NCBI GenBank assembly: GCA_964534765.1
Contig: CAZHRJ010000096.1
Coordinates: forward strand, 1-12,085
Direction: 5' to 3'
Origin: CAZHRJ01 sp964534765
GTDB taxonomy: Bacteria; Lindowbacteria; 2-12-FULL-62-27
Length of the DNA stretch: 12,085 nucleotides
A program made the position numbers and the translations under genes. The notes beneath the pieces are model-generated. The model made no database searches, was not told where the DNA came from, and worked only from the letters and a program-made list of their open reading frames with translations. This document shows, piece by piece, positions 6,267 to 12,085 of the stretch. The stretch's first letter is position 1, and every line of letters starts with the position of its first letter.

Positions 6267-8035
6267 TGCTGATTCGCCCCATCCGGGAGCATCGCCTCAC
6301 GGCGTATGTTGGCCAAAAACTCTGTCAATGACATTGCCTCCTGCTCTTTTTTCCCTCGGCGCCTCACGTTCACCGAACGTGCCTGCGCTTCCCGCTCGCC
6401 GATCACGGCGATCACGGGTATCTTCTCAAGCTCCGCCGTGCGGATTCGTTTCCCCAGCGTGTCCTGCCGGTCGTCCTGATCCGCCCGGATATCCTGAGCC
6501 CGCAATTCCTGTAAGACCTCTTCCGAAAACGATCCGCCGGCCGGCCCGGACACCGGAATCACCCGCGCCTGGATCGGCGCCAGCCACAACGGAAATTCTC
6601 CTCCATAATGCTCGATCAAACATCCGATAAACCGTTCCAAGCTCCCCAAGATCGCCCTGTGAATCATCACCGGACGGCTTCGGGAGCCGCCTTCCGCCAC
6701 GTACTCCAGATCAAACCGCTCCGGCAGATTGAAATCCACCTGGATCGTCGGACCCTGCCACGACCGGCCGAGCGCGTCTCTTAGCGCGATGTCGATCTTT
6801 GGACCATAAAACGCCCCGTCGCCCTCATGCATCTCATGCTCGATCCCGCGGGCTCTCAGCGCCGCCACCAGCGCCTCCGTCGCGCGATCCCATAGCAACG
6901 GGTCGCCCATGTACTTATTCGGCCGGGTGCCGACGCCGACCGTATATGAAAACCCGAAGAGGTTCAAGACCACCTGGACGAAATCAAGCACCGTGGCGAT
7001 CTCCGCCGTCAACTGGTCCTCCCGGCAAAAAATGTGCGCGTCGTCCTGCGTAAATCCCCTTACCCGCAACAGCCCGTGCAACACCCCGGACCGCTCGAAC
7101 CGGTACACGGTCCCCAGTTCAAAATACTTGAGCGGCAATTCCCGGTAACTCCGGAGGTGCGAGCGGTAGACCTGGATGTGAAAGGGGCAATTCATGGGTT
7201 TGATTCCGAATTCCTGGCCCTCGATCTCCGTAAAATACATGTTCTCCTTGTAATTCTCGTAATGCCCCGATATCTTCCACAAGTTCGCGTTCGCCATATG
7301 CGGTGAATAAATGTATTCGTAGCCGCGTCGGCGATGCTCCCGCTTCAGAAAATCCTCCAACACGCCCCGCAACGCGGAACCCCTGGGGTGGTAAAGGACC
7401 AGCCCGCCGCCCAGAGTCTCATCCATGCCGAAGAGGTCAAGCTCAACGCCAAGCCGGCGGTGGTCACGCTTCTCGGCTTCTTCCCGTCGGCGAATGAAGT
7501 CCGATACTTGCTTCTTGTCCCGGTACGATATTCCGTATATCCGCTGCAGCCGCGGGCCTTTCTCGTTCCCCCGCCAGTACGCTCCCGCAAATGTCAGAAG
7601 CTTGAAATTCTGCACAAACCCGGTGCGGCTAAGATGCGGACCCCGGCAAAGATCCGTGAATTCTCCCTGCCGGTAGATGCTGACCCGGTCAACGGGAAGC
7701 TCCTCGATCAGTTCCGCCTTGTACATCTGGCCCCTTTTTCTGAAGAAATCAAGGGCTTCATCTTTCGTCCACATCAGGTGTTCGATCGGCAGGTTCTCGC
7801 CCGCGATTTTCCTCATCTCGCTTTCGATCTTCTCCATGTCCTCCGGAATGAAATTCCGGCCGATATCGAAGTCGTAATAAAATCCCTCTTCGATCGTCGG
7901 ACCGATCGCATACCGGGCCTCGGGGAAGAGCCGGCAGACCGCCTGCGCCATGATGTGGGTCGTCGTATGCCAGAACGTGTCCGGGTCTTCCGCGTAGGGC
8001 GATTCCGCGGTCGGGGTATGTAGGTTCTTATCCAA
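6263..8035 (-). CDS. thrS: Threonyl-tRNA synthetase lacking the TGS domain
   Basis: This class II synthetase charges tRNA-Thr. It has 590 residues, against 642 in E. coli. The editing domain starts almost at once: HTTTH (23-27) and CRGPH (130-134) supply the four editing-site residues. In the catalytic core the zinc ligands are C283 (MNCPFH), H334 (DDAHIF) and H459 (MIHRAILGSLERF). The anticodon-binding domain follows from about residue 482 (PLWLAPIQ). The N-terminal TGS domain, about 60 residues in most bacteria, is absent. An in-frame TGA at 8039-8041 leaves no room for it. The start is TTG at 8035 with AAGGAAG seven bases upstream; the next Met (29) would cut into the editing site. It is the first gene of the translation operon. 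Confidence 0.96.
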   Translation of the reverse strand: MDKNLHTPTAESPYAEDPDTFWHTTTHIMAQAVCRLFPEARYAIGPTIEEGFYYDFDIGRNFIPEDMEKIESEMRKIAGENLPIEHLMWTKDEALDFFRKRGQMYKAELIEELPVDRVSIYRQGEFTDLCRGPHLSRTGFVQNFKLLTFAGAYWRGNEKGPRLQRIYGISYRDKKQVSDFIRRREEAEKRDHRRLGVELDLFGMDETLGGGLVLYHPRGSALRGVLEDFLKREHRRRGYEYIYSPHMANANLWKISGHYENYKENMYFTEIEGQEFGIKPMNCPFHIQVYRSHLRSYRELPLKYFELGTVYRFERSGVLHGLLRVRGFTQDDAHIFCREDQLTAEIATVLDFVQVVLNLFGFSYTVGVGTRPNKYMGDPLLWDRATEALVAALRARGIEHEMHEGDGAFYGPKIDIALRDALGRSWQGPTIQVDFNLPERFDLEYVAEGGSRSRPVMIHRAILGSLERFIGCLIEHYGGEFPLWLAPIQARVIPVSGPAGGSFSEEVLQELRAQDIRADQDDRQDTLGKRIRTAELEKIPVIAVIGEREAQARSVNVRRRGKKEQEAMSLTEFLANIRREAMLPDGANQH

Positions 8036-8104
8036 TCGTCAACTTCCTTCACCTTTCCGTCCCAACCCTGTCAGACTCTTCTCTTGATCATTCGGTCCTG
8101 CCGG

Positions 8105-8123
8105 CACGATCTCTTCGATCGTG
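8105..8123 (-). promoter_or_regulatory. Hairpin in the thrS leader
   Basis: A perfect 7-bp stem CACGATC / GATCGTG surrounds a 5-base loop. Reading outward, a further CGGT / ACCG pairing is possible with an asymmetric bulge. It lies in the predicted leader, about 70 bases before the thrS start. It could be a control element for ThrRS synthesis. No T-box-type antiterminator or U-tract terminator is visible. Confidence 0.4.
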
Positions 8124-8137
8124 ACCGACCAGCCCGT

Positions 8138-8166
8138 ATTCTGATTTGTTTTCCGATCCCCGTCAA
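8138..8166 (-). promoter_or_regulatory. Sigma70-like promoter of the thrS operon
   Basis: On the minus strand there is a TTGACG -35 (8161-8166) and a CAGAAT -10 (8138-8143) separated by exactly 17 bases. They match the consensus at 5/6 and 4/6 positions. The expected transcription start near 8131 gives a leader of about 95 bases before the thrS TTG. Confidence 0.5.
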
Positions 8167-8202
8167 GAACTCCCCGGTACCCGTCCCGCCTGGGGACCTT
8201 GT

Positions 8203-8233
8203 GGGAGATCTTTTGTTCGGGAGATCTTTTGTT
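8203..8233 (+). repeat. Two 15-bp direct repeats in the divergent region
   Basis: GGGAGATCTTTTGTT occurs at 8203-8217 and again at 8219-8233, separated by one base, so the period is 16. The unit contains AGATCT. It sits between the thrS promoter and the promoter of the HTH gene, where a regulator or an A/T-rich upstream element could act on either. Confidence 0.7.
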
Positions 8234-8237
8234 TTTC

Positions 8238-8272
8238 TTGACATATTGTCTCGTATATAAGACAAATATGTC
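8238..8272 (+). promoter_or_regulatory. Promoter and inverted-repeat operator of the HTH gene
   Basis: A perfect TTGACA -35 lies at 8238-8243. An imperfect inverted repeat overlaps it: left arm GACATATTGTCT (8240-8251) and right arm AGACAAATATGTC (8260-8272), which differ by one inserted base, with an A/T-rich centre containing TATATA. The right arm ends directly against the ATG at 8273. The -10 is not clear; ACAAAT at 8262-8267 is 18 bases away. This layout is typical of an autoregulated promoter, with the downstream HTH protein as the likely repressor. Confidence 0.6.
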
Positions 8273-8683
8273 ATGGACGAGCAGACGGCGGCGGACGGTC
8301 TCCTGACTGTTCGGGCCGCGGCCAAACTGTTGAAGATCGATGCGACCCTCGTCCGTCGGTACTGCCGGCAGGGGCGACTGAAGGTGAGGCGCGTCGGCCG
8401 CGACTGGCTGATCCCGCGGATCGAGGCGGAGGTTTTTGCGCTGGTCGTCAAAACCTACCGGCCCGGGCGGCCGAAGAAGGACAGGGAAATGGAGGAACTC
8501 TGCCGCCGGCACCGCCTGCCCAACGACATTGTTGTCACGCCGGAAGAGAAGGCGGCCATTCGCGAGAATGTCGAATGGTTTGCCGGGTTGACACCGGGGC
8601 AGAGGTTTCATGCCAATGAGCGGCACATCCAATCCGCAAGGGAATTAAAACATGCAGGGCGAATCCTTCGTCCAGCCGCTTGA
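8273..8683 (+). CDS. Excisionase/MerR-like HTH protein, likely antitoxin or regulator
   Basis: This 136-residue protein has an N-terminal winged-helix HTH of the HTH_17/excisionase type at about residues 10-52 (LLTVRAAAKLLKIDATLVRR, then GRLKVRRVGRDWLIPR). A basic linker RPGRPKK (about 62-68) resembles an AT-hook with its GRP core. The C-terminal half is helical and charged and includes WFAGLTPGQRFHANERHIQSA, a pattern like the LTPxERL segments of small proteins encoded beside nucleotidyltransferases. The ATG at 8273 has no Shine-Dalgarno and abuts the operator, so the mRNA may be leaderless. It overlaps the following nucleotidyltransferase gene by 32 bases. I infer a DNA-binding partner that represses the pair. 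The HTH is well supported and the antitoxin role is not proven. Confidence 0.8.
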   Translation: MDEQTAADGLLTVRAAAKLLKIDATLVRRYCRQGRLKVRRVGRDWLIPRIEAEVFALVVKTYRPGRPKKDREMEELCRRHRLPNDIVVTPEEKAAIRENVEWFAGLTPGQRFHANERHIQSARELKHAGRILRPAA

Positions 8684-9158
8684 TTTTATCAAGGCGCTTG
8701 GCGCGGCCAAGGTCAAATGGCTGTTGATCGGCAGGCAGGCCCTCATTGCCTATGGAGCGCCGGTCGCCACCCAGGACTACGATATTTTTATCTCTTACGA
8801 GAAGGAGTCCCTTCGCTGTTTTCTAAAGGTCTGCGCCAAGCTGGACATGGAAGTCATCCCGTTCGGCTCGGGCGACCCCGCCAAGAGCTACAAACTTTCA
8901 GTTTATTCGGCCGGCAGCAAGATCGATGTGTTCCGGGCTCGGAGCTACAGTCTGAAATCCGGAGGGTCTGTCACATTTGACGAGATGTGGGCCGGCCGGG
9001 AATCTGTCCCGCTCGTCGCCGGCGCCACTCTGAATCTTCCCAGCCTCGAATGCCTCGAGAAAACCAAACGGATCCGCCTGTCTCCGAAAGACGTGGAAGA
9101 CATCAAGTACATCCGCGAACTCATCGCGCGAAGGGATCGTCTGTTGGGCGGGCAGTGA
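8652..9158 (+). CDS. Minimal nucleotidyltransferase, possible toxin of a two-gene cassette
   Basis: This 168-residue protein has the polymerase-beta-like nucleotidyltransferase fold. LLIGRQALIAYGAPVATQDYDIFI (about 24-47) carries the fold's G-x-[A]...T-x-D-x-D pattern, with D42 and D44 as metal ligands and D92 in GSKIDVFRARSY as the third carboxylate. The usual GG is GR here (27-28), a change in the nucleotide-binding turn. The C-terminal part (NLPSLECLEKTKRIRLSPKDVEDIKYI) holds the K...R-x-KD-x-xDI signature of MNT/AbiEii-related proteins. AAGGG lies nine bases before the ATG. Such enzymes transfer NMPs to tRNA or protein and occur in toxin-antitoxin and phage-defence pairs. The substrate here is unknown. 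The pairing with an HTH gene supports a cassette role. Confidence 0.8.
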   Translation: MQGESFVQPLDFIKALGAAKVKWLLIGRQALIAYGAPVATQDYDIFISYEKESLRCFLKVCAKLDMEVIPFGSGDPAKSYKLSVYSAGSKIDVFRARSYSLKSGGSVTFDEMWAGRESVPLVAGATLNLPSLECLEKTKRIRLSPKDVEDIKYIRELIARRDRLLGGQ

Positions 9159-9161
9159 GGA

Positions 9162-10823
9162 TCATCGAACGGGTCGTCCGGATCGGGTTTGGTCGTACTC
9201 CAGCCGTATGCGATGGGCCTGGTCCAGAAAAAAATTGGAAAGTTTAGCCGGGTCTGAATACGCCGCGCGATTCCGGAGGCCTGGGTCCGGCCGGTTCCGG
9301 TCCGCCGCCAGAAACGCCACGTGCACAACAAGGATCAGGACGCCCGCGATGACGCAGCGTCGGCGCGCGGGGCCTTCGGCGAGTAGACGTTTGGAAAACC
9401 TGGCAAGTGACCATGTGGCCATCCCAAGGATTGCGAAAGCGACAGCCGAAGCGGCGGCGGAGAGATGCCCCGCGCCGCCAAACGACAGGGAGGCCTCCGC
9501 CAGCGCCCGAGGCGCGCGCGCCTGCCAGGCCAACAGGGTCCGGCCGTCGGTTACGATTTCGGTCAGATTGATCCATCCGATCATCGATTGCAGCGACAGC
9601 GAAAACGTCCAGCCGCTCACGATGGCGATTGCCGCCCAAACGGCCGCTTCCGCTCTCCGACCGAACCGCGCCGCCGTTTGGATCATCAGACTGACGCCCA
9701 CGCAGATCGCAAAATATCCTCCGGTCAGAACCCGTGGGCCGAAGGCGTGGCCGCCCCACCATGCGGCGGTGAAGGAGATCAGAAGGATTTGAATACCCAC
9801 GGACAGCGCCAGGGCGATCCGCTGTTCCGCGCTCGCGCCACGGCAGAAAAATCCGGCGAGGCCCATGACCACTATGGGAGTCCATGGCACCACGCCGTGG
9901 AACGGGGAAAAAATCACCTCGTACAGAGCGAAGTTATGGAATCCGATGTTAAATCCCTGCGGGGAGTTCAGGACGGATCCGTATAGAATTTGCCAGACCG
10001 CCAATTGAGGCGAAAATCCTATCAGGCCGCCGACGGCGAAGACCAGTCCTTCAGCCGCGATTTCCCGCTTCCGACCTGATTCGCGCACGATCCGGGCAAT
10101 CCAGTCCGCCACCGGCACGACACCGAATAAAAGATTCTCGGTTCGTATCGTGGCGGCCAGCCCTAATAGAATGCCCCGCCATGCCCAGCGGTCCCAACGG
10201 GGGTCTTTGGTGTTTGACGATTTCAAACAGTCGGACAAAAAGAGTGATACGGCAAAAGCGGAGACCGGGTATGGAGAATTGGGCATGTGGATTGTGTAGT
10301 AACAGAGCGGAGTTCCGGCGAAGACTGCCGCGGCGCAAGCCGGCGCCTGAGACGCCGTAAGACCCAGAGACCGCAGGAATCGACAGGCCATCCAGACGGC
10401 GGCGACGCCGTAGAGGGTTGATCCGGCATTGGCAAATACAATGCACCATGCCCGGACGGGCATTCCGATGAGTGGATGAAGCAGGGCATGGATGACCCAG
10501 GCGGCGAGATAAAATGGAGACAGATACAGAGCCGTGCCCGGGGGCCAGATGTTGGCGATGTATCCGGTTTCGGTCACGGCCAGGGGGCCGGAAAAATGCA
10601 TTGATCGGAATTCGTTTTCAAAATCAAGATCGGCGTCCGACACGATCGAGATCAGATAGGCCAGGTATCCGACTCCGTCCGGGGATACGTATTTCGGGGC
10701 CAAACCGGCGTATATCCACAGTCCCAGGAGAACGCAGGCCATGCCGATCAATCCACCTGACCGGCCTTCAACCGGCGGCCGATCCGATCCGCCGCGTGGC
10801 GCGTGTTCCAACGCAGGACTCAT
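9162..10823 (-). CDS. GT-C-type integral membrane glycosyltransferase
   Basis: This 553-residue protein has about 10-12 hydrophobic helices. The first periplasmic loop after helix 1 has YVSPDGVGYLAYLISIVSDADLDFENEF (45-72), an acidic-residue loop like those that bind metal or lipid-phosphate sugar in GT-C enzymes (PMT/ArnT type). WWGGHAFGPRVLTGGYF (355-371) matches the WWGG-x-FGPR motif frequent in bacterial glycosyltransferase-39-like membrane proteins. It probably moves a sugar from a polyprenyl-phosphate donor to a lipid or protein outside the membrane. The acceptor is unknown. The ATG at 10823 has no clear Shine-Dalgarno; an ATG at 10742 (M28) with AGGTGG upstream is an alternative that still precedes helix 1. 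It follows the ferredoxin gene by 19 bases and converges on the nucleotidyltransferase gene with 3 bases between stops. Confidence 0.8.
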   Translation of the reverse strand: MSPALEHAPRGGSDRPPVEGRSGGLIGMACVLLGLWIYAGLAPKYVSPDGVGYLAYLISIVSDADLDFENEFRSMHFSGPLAVTETGYIANIWPPGTALYLSPFYLAAWVIHALLHPLIGMPVRAWCIVFANAGSTLYGVAAVWMACRFLRSLGLTASQAPACAAAVFAGTPLCYYTIHMPNSPYPVSAFAVSLFLSDCLKSSNTKDPRWDRWAWRGILLGLAATIRTENLLFGVVPVADWIARIVRESGRKREIAAEGLVFAVGGLIGFSPQLAVWQILYGSVLNSPQGFNIGFHNFALYEVIFSPFHGVVPWTPIVVMGLAGFFCRGASAEQRIALALSVGIQILLISFTAAWWGGHAFGPRVLTGGYFAICVGVSLMIQTAARFGRRAEAAVWAAIAIVSGWTFSLSLQSMIGWINLTEIVTDGRTLLAWQARAPRALAEASLSFGGAGHLSAAASAVAFAILGMATWSLARFSKRLLAEGPARRRCVIAGVLILVVHVAFLAADRNRPDPGLRNRAAYSDPAKLSNFFLDQAHRIRLEYDQTRSGRPVR

Positions 10824-10829
10824 TGGCCG

Positions 10830-10849
10830 TTATTGACTGAAGTCAATAA
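10830..10849. promoter_or_regulatory. 9-bp palindrome, Fnr-like spacing
   Basis: The arms TTATTGACT (10830-10838) and AGTCAATAA (10841-10849) are perfect complements around two bases. The core TTGAC-N4-GTCAA has the spacing of Crp/Fnr-family sites (Fnr consensus TTGAT-N4-ATCAA). It covers the stop codon of the ferredoxin gene and ends 7 bases upstream of the glycosyltransferase ATG. As RNA it would be an A/U-rich hairpin without a U-tract, so termination is unlikely. Confidence 0.5.
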
Positions 10850-11400
10850 TAAGGCGCGGCGGCGACGCGGTCGGTGGGCGAAAGCGGCGGGAGGATGGTG
10901 TCGATGAGTTCCTGTTCGGATTCGATTTTAACGACCATGTCTTCTTTCGGTTTGATCATGCAGGACAGCCGGATGTCCTCGTCCCGGGTGAACATGCTGA
11001 GCGTGATTTTTTCCTGAGCGGCTTTGGCCGGCAACCGGCCCTTCGGCTCGACCACCCGGACTTTGCAGGTGCCGCACCGGGCGTTGCCCAGACACGCGGT
11101 CGGAATACCGATGCCATTTTCCCATGCGCTGTTGAGGAGACTGATGTTGGGATGCATCAGAACGATGGTCTCGTCCATCGGCAAAACCCGGACCCGGATG
11201 ACCGGGTTGCCCTGGGCCCGCATGACGGCCGTTCGGGAAAGGTTGAGATGATCGAGGATACAGCGGCGGGAGTCGCGCATTTGAATCCGGAGTTTGTCGC
11301 AGTCGTTTCGCAAAAGACGCGTCTGACGGAATATTCGCCTCAGCAGGACGGATTCAACGGCCAACGCCGCGGCCAGTATGAGAAAAAAGATCGTGATCAC
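10843..11400 (-). CDS. Membrane-anchored 2Fe-2S ferredoxin
   Basis: This 185-residue protein has an N-terminal hydrophobic helix (2-20), a basic, possibly coiled segment (21-65) and a C-terminal 2Fe-2S domain (about 68-165). The cluster ligands are C103, C109, C112 and C147 (C-x5-C-x2-C-x34-C), the spacing of adrenodoxin-type and adenylate-cyclase-type ferredoxins and not of plant-type C-x4-C. The start of the domain is VIRVRVLPMDETIVLMHP. The cluster therefore sits at the cytoplasmic membrane face if the N-terminus is outside. The GTG start at 11400 overlaps the stop of the upstream gene as GTGA. The next in-frame ATG would lose the anchor. The electron partner is unknown. It is the middle gene of a three-gene set with a glycosyltransferase. 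Confidence 0.85.
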   Translation of the reverse strand: MITIFFLILAAALAVESVLLRRIFRQTRLLRNDCDKLRIQMRDSRRCILDHLNLSRTAVMRAQGNPVIRVRVLPMDETIVLMHPNISLLNSAWENGIGIPTACLGNARCGTCKVRVVEPKGRLPAKAAQEKITLSMFTRDEDIRLSCMIKPKEDMVVKIESEQELIDTILPPLSPTDRVAAAPYY

Positions 11401-11816
11401 GTAAGATCGTTCAGATCCTTCAAGAGCGCGTCGATGTCGAGGTCGTAGAGATCGGTGGTTTCGCGTAGAGTCCTCTCCGGCTCGATCTCCATTCGGATCA
11501 CACCCGACCGGCGGTGTTTGGCGAGGTACCGGTGCACCCGCGGATCCGCCGCGAGACAGTCCTTCATTTTCATGTCCGGCGTAAATACAGATTCGCCCCT
11601 CATCCGCCGGATCGCATTCGTAAGGACATAGAGATCCCGCTCCGTCTGGGACACCAGCCGCCGGGAGGATTCGGCCGATTCCTGCAGGATCATCCGCAGG
11701 TGGTTGAGCAGGGCTTTGGCGGCGAATACCTGTATACCAACCCAGACAACCGCCGCCAGGATGATCCCGGCAAGAAGCCACAATGCAAAAGACGATGGAG
11801 TAAGGAAATCGTTCAT
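11397..11816 (-). CDS. Membrane-anchored protein with a DUF1858-like segment
   Basis: I do not recognise this 139-residue protein as a whole. It has one hydrophobic helix at about 10-32, a charged helical stretch (36-73) that may be a coiled coil, and then FTPDMKMKDCLAADPRVHRYLAKHRRSG (78-105). That segment resembles the short DUF1858 helix bundle (I/F-T-x-D-M-x-x-x-x-x-L-x-x-x-P-x-x-x-x-x-L), though the terminal Gly-x-Cys is missing. The C-terminus is acidic and ends DLYDLDIDALLKDLNDL. The ATG at 11816 lies 7 bases after a good -10, and a TTG at 11852 would overlap the -35, so I prefer the ATG. It is coupled to the ferredoxin by a GTGA overlap, and both are N-terminally anchored, which suggests they act as a pair. 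Confidence 0.7.
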   Translation of the reverse strand: MNDFLTPSSFALWLLAGIILAAVVWVGIQVFAAKALLNHLRMILQESAESSRRLVSQTERDLYVLTNAIRRMRGESVFTPDMKMKDCLAADPRVHRYLAKHRRSGVIRMEIEPERTLRETTDLYDLDIDALLKDLNDLT

Positions 11817-11823
11817 CGGGGTG

Positions 11824-11852
11824 ATTGTATGGTAAGGTGAAACGGAGGTCAA
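11824..11852 (-). promoter_or_regulatory. Sigma70-like promoter giving a near-leaderless mRNA
   Basis: On the minus strand there is a TTGACC -35 (11847-11852) and a TACAAT -10 (11824-11829) with a 17-base spacer, both 5/6 to consensus. Only 7 bases separate the -10 from the ATG at 11816, so transcription should begin at or next to the start codon. No Shine-Dalgarno is present for that ATG. Confidence 0.6.
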
Positions 11853-11865
11853 GCGGAGGACAGGA

Positions 11866-12085
11866 ATGGAACAGATTCAAAGAACAACATCGGATGATTC
11901 GGAGGCCATCGGATATCAAACGGACCTCGACGTGGTCCGTGTGCTGATGGGCGTCGTGGCCGCGTCGATCCTGGGCGCGGCGTCGGCCCTGGATAGTCTG
12001 GTTCCGGGGGCGGCTTTCGCGGCCGGGGCTCTGTCGGCGGCCGCGTTGCTCTGGGGGTTCAAGCGGAAAAGAGTGCGCATCCATC
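11866..12085 (+). CDS. Small membrane protein, N-terminal part only
   Basis: The gene opens at ATG 11866 with GGAGGA five bases upstream, a strong ribosome binding site, and stays open to the window edge (73 codons visible). After a polar N-terminus (MEQIQRTTSDDSEAIGYQTD) come two hydrophobic helices, about residues 26-42 (LMGVVAASILGAASALD) and 45-62 (VPGAAFAAGALSAAALLW), followed by FKRKRVRIH, placing that end in the cytoplasm. The shape and the GAL...LLWGFKRK ending recall ATP synthase subunit I (AtpI), but that is only a resemblance. It diverges from the DUF1858-like gene with 49 bases between start codons. Confidence 0.65.
   Translation, partial: MEQIQRTTSDDSEAIGYQTDLDVVRVLMGVVAASILGAASALDSLVPGAAFAAGALSAAALLWGFKRKRVRIH

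Noticed and set aside
8060..8078. T-box-like motif in the thrS leader
   Set aside because: AGGGTTGGGACGG only loosely resembles the T-box consensus, and the leader is too short for the specifier and antiterminator stems.
8042..8632. Minus-strand open frame crossing the divergent region and the HTH gene
   Set aside because: It has no domain and crosses the promoter, operator and direct repeats. The HTH protein on the other strand has clear family motifs.
11866..12085. AtpI, the start of an ATP synthase operon
   Set aside because: Two helices and a basic end are suggestive, but 73 residues with no diagnostic motif and no atpB in view are not enough to name it.

Overview
The window is a 12-kb piece of a bacterial chromosome with high GC content, carried on a scaffold that contains a 100-base run of N. 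Tight gene packing, 4-base NTGA stop/start overlaps and a bacterial thrS-infC-rpmI-rplT-pheS-pheT block show that it is bacterial. The cytochrome c maturation genes, the inositol-phosphatase-family gene and the membrane glycosyltransferase fit a free-living, respiring, Gram-negative-type organism. The phylum cannot be fixed from this sequence. ThrRS lacks the TGS domain and PheT lacks the OB-fold domain, which may help to place it.

Positions 1-1773 (minus strand) hold three overlapping genes: a heme-handling CcmC, a one-helix CcmD-like protein and a CysQ/SuhB-type sugar or nucleotide phosphatase with an unusual insertion. Upstream of ccmC, at 1784-2003, lies a tandem array of 56-bp hairpin-forming units that both sides of the assembly gap run into. 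Positions 2003-8035 (minus strand) are the translation operon, read thrS, infC, rpmI, rplT, pheS, pheT. infC has no AUG, GUG or UUG in the region where it must start. The 237-base divergent region at 8036-8272 carries a good promoter for thrS, a leader hairpin, a 16-bp direct repeat and an operator-like inverted repeat that ends at the start codon of the gene on the other side.

Positions 8273-9158 (plus strand) hold a two-gene cassette: an excisionase-like HTH protein with an AT-hook-like motif, overlapping a minimal nucleotidyltransferase. Its layout is like a toxin-antitoxin or AbiE-type pair. It converges almost stop-to-stop on a minus-strand set at 9162-11816, read in order as a membrane-anchored coiled protein, a membrane-anchored 2Fe-2S ferredoxin and a GT-C-type integral membrane glycosyltransferase. 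A strong promoter 7 bases ahead of the first of these suggests leaderless mRNA, and a 9-bp palindrome sits between the ferredoxin and the glycosyltransferase. A divergent membrane-protein gene begins at 11866 and runs off the window.

The parts most worth following up are the hairpin tandem repeat, the HTH/nucleotidyltransferase cassette with its operator, the DUF1858-like plus anchored ferredoxin pair, and the infC start.
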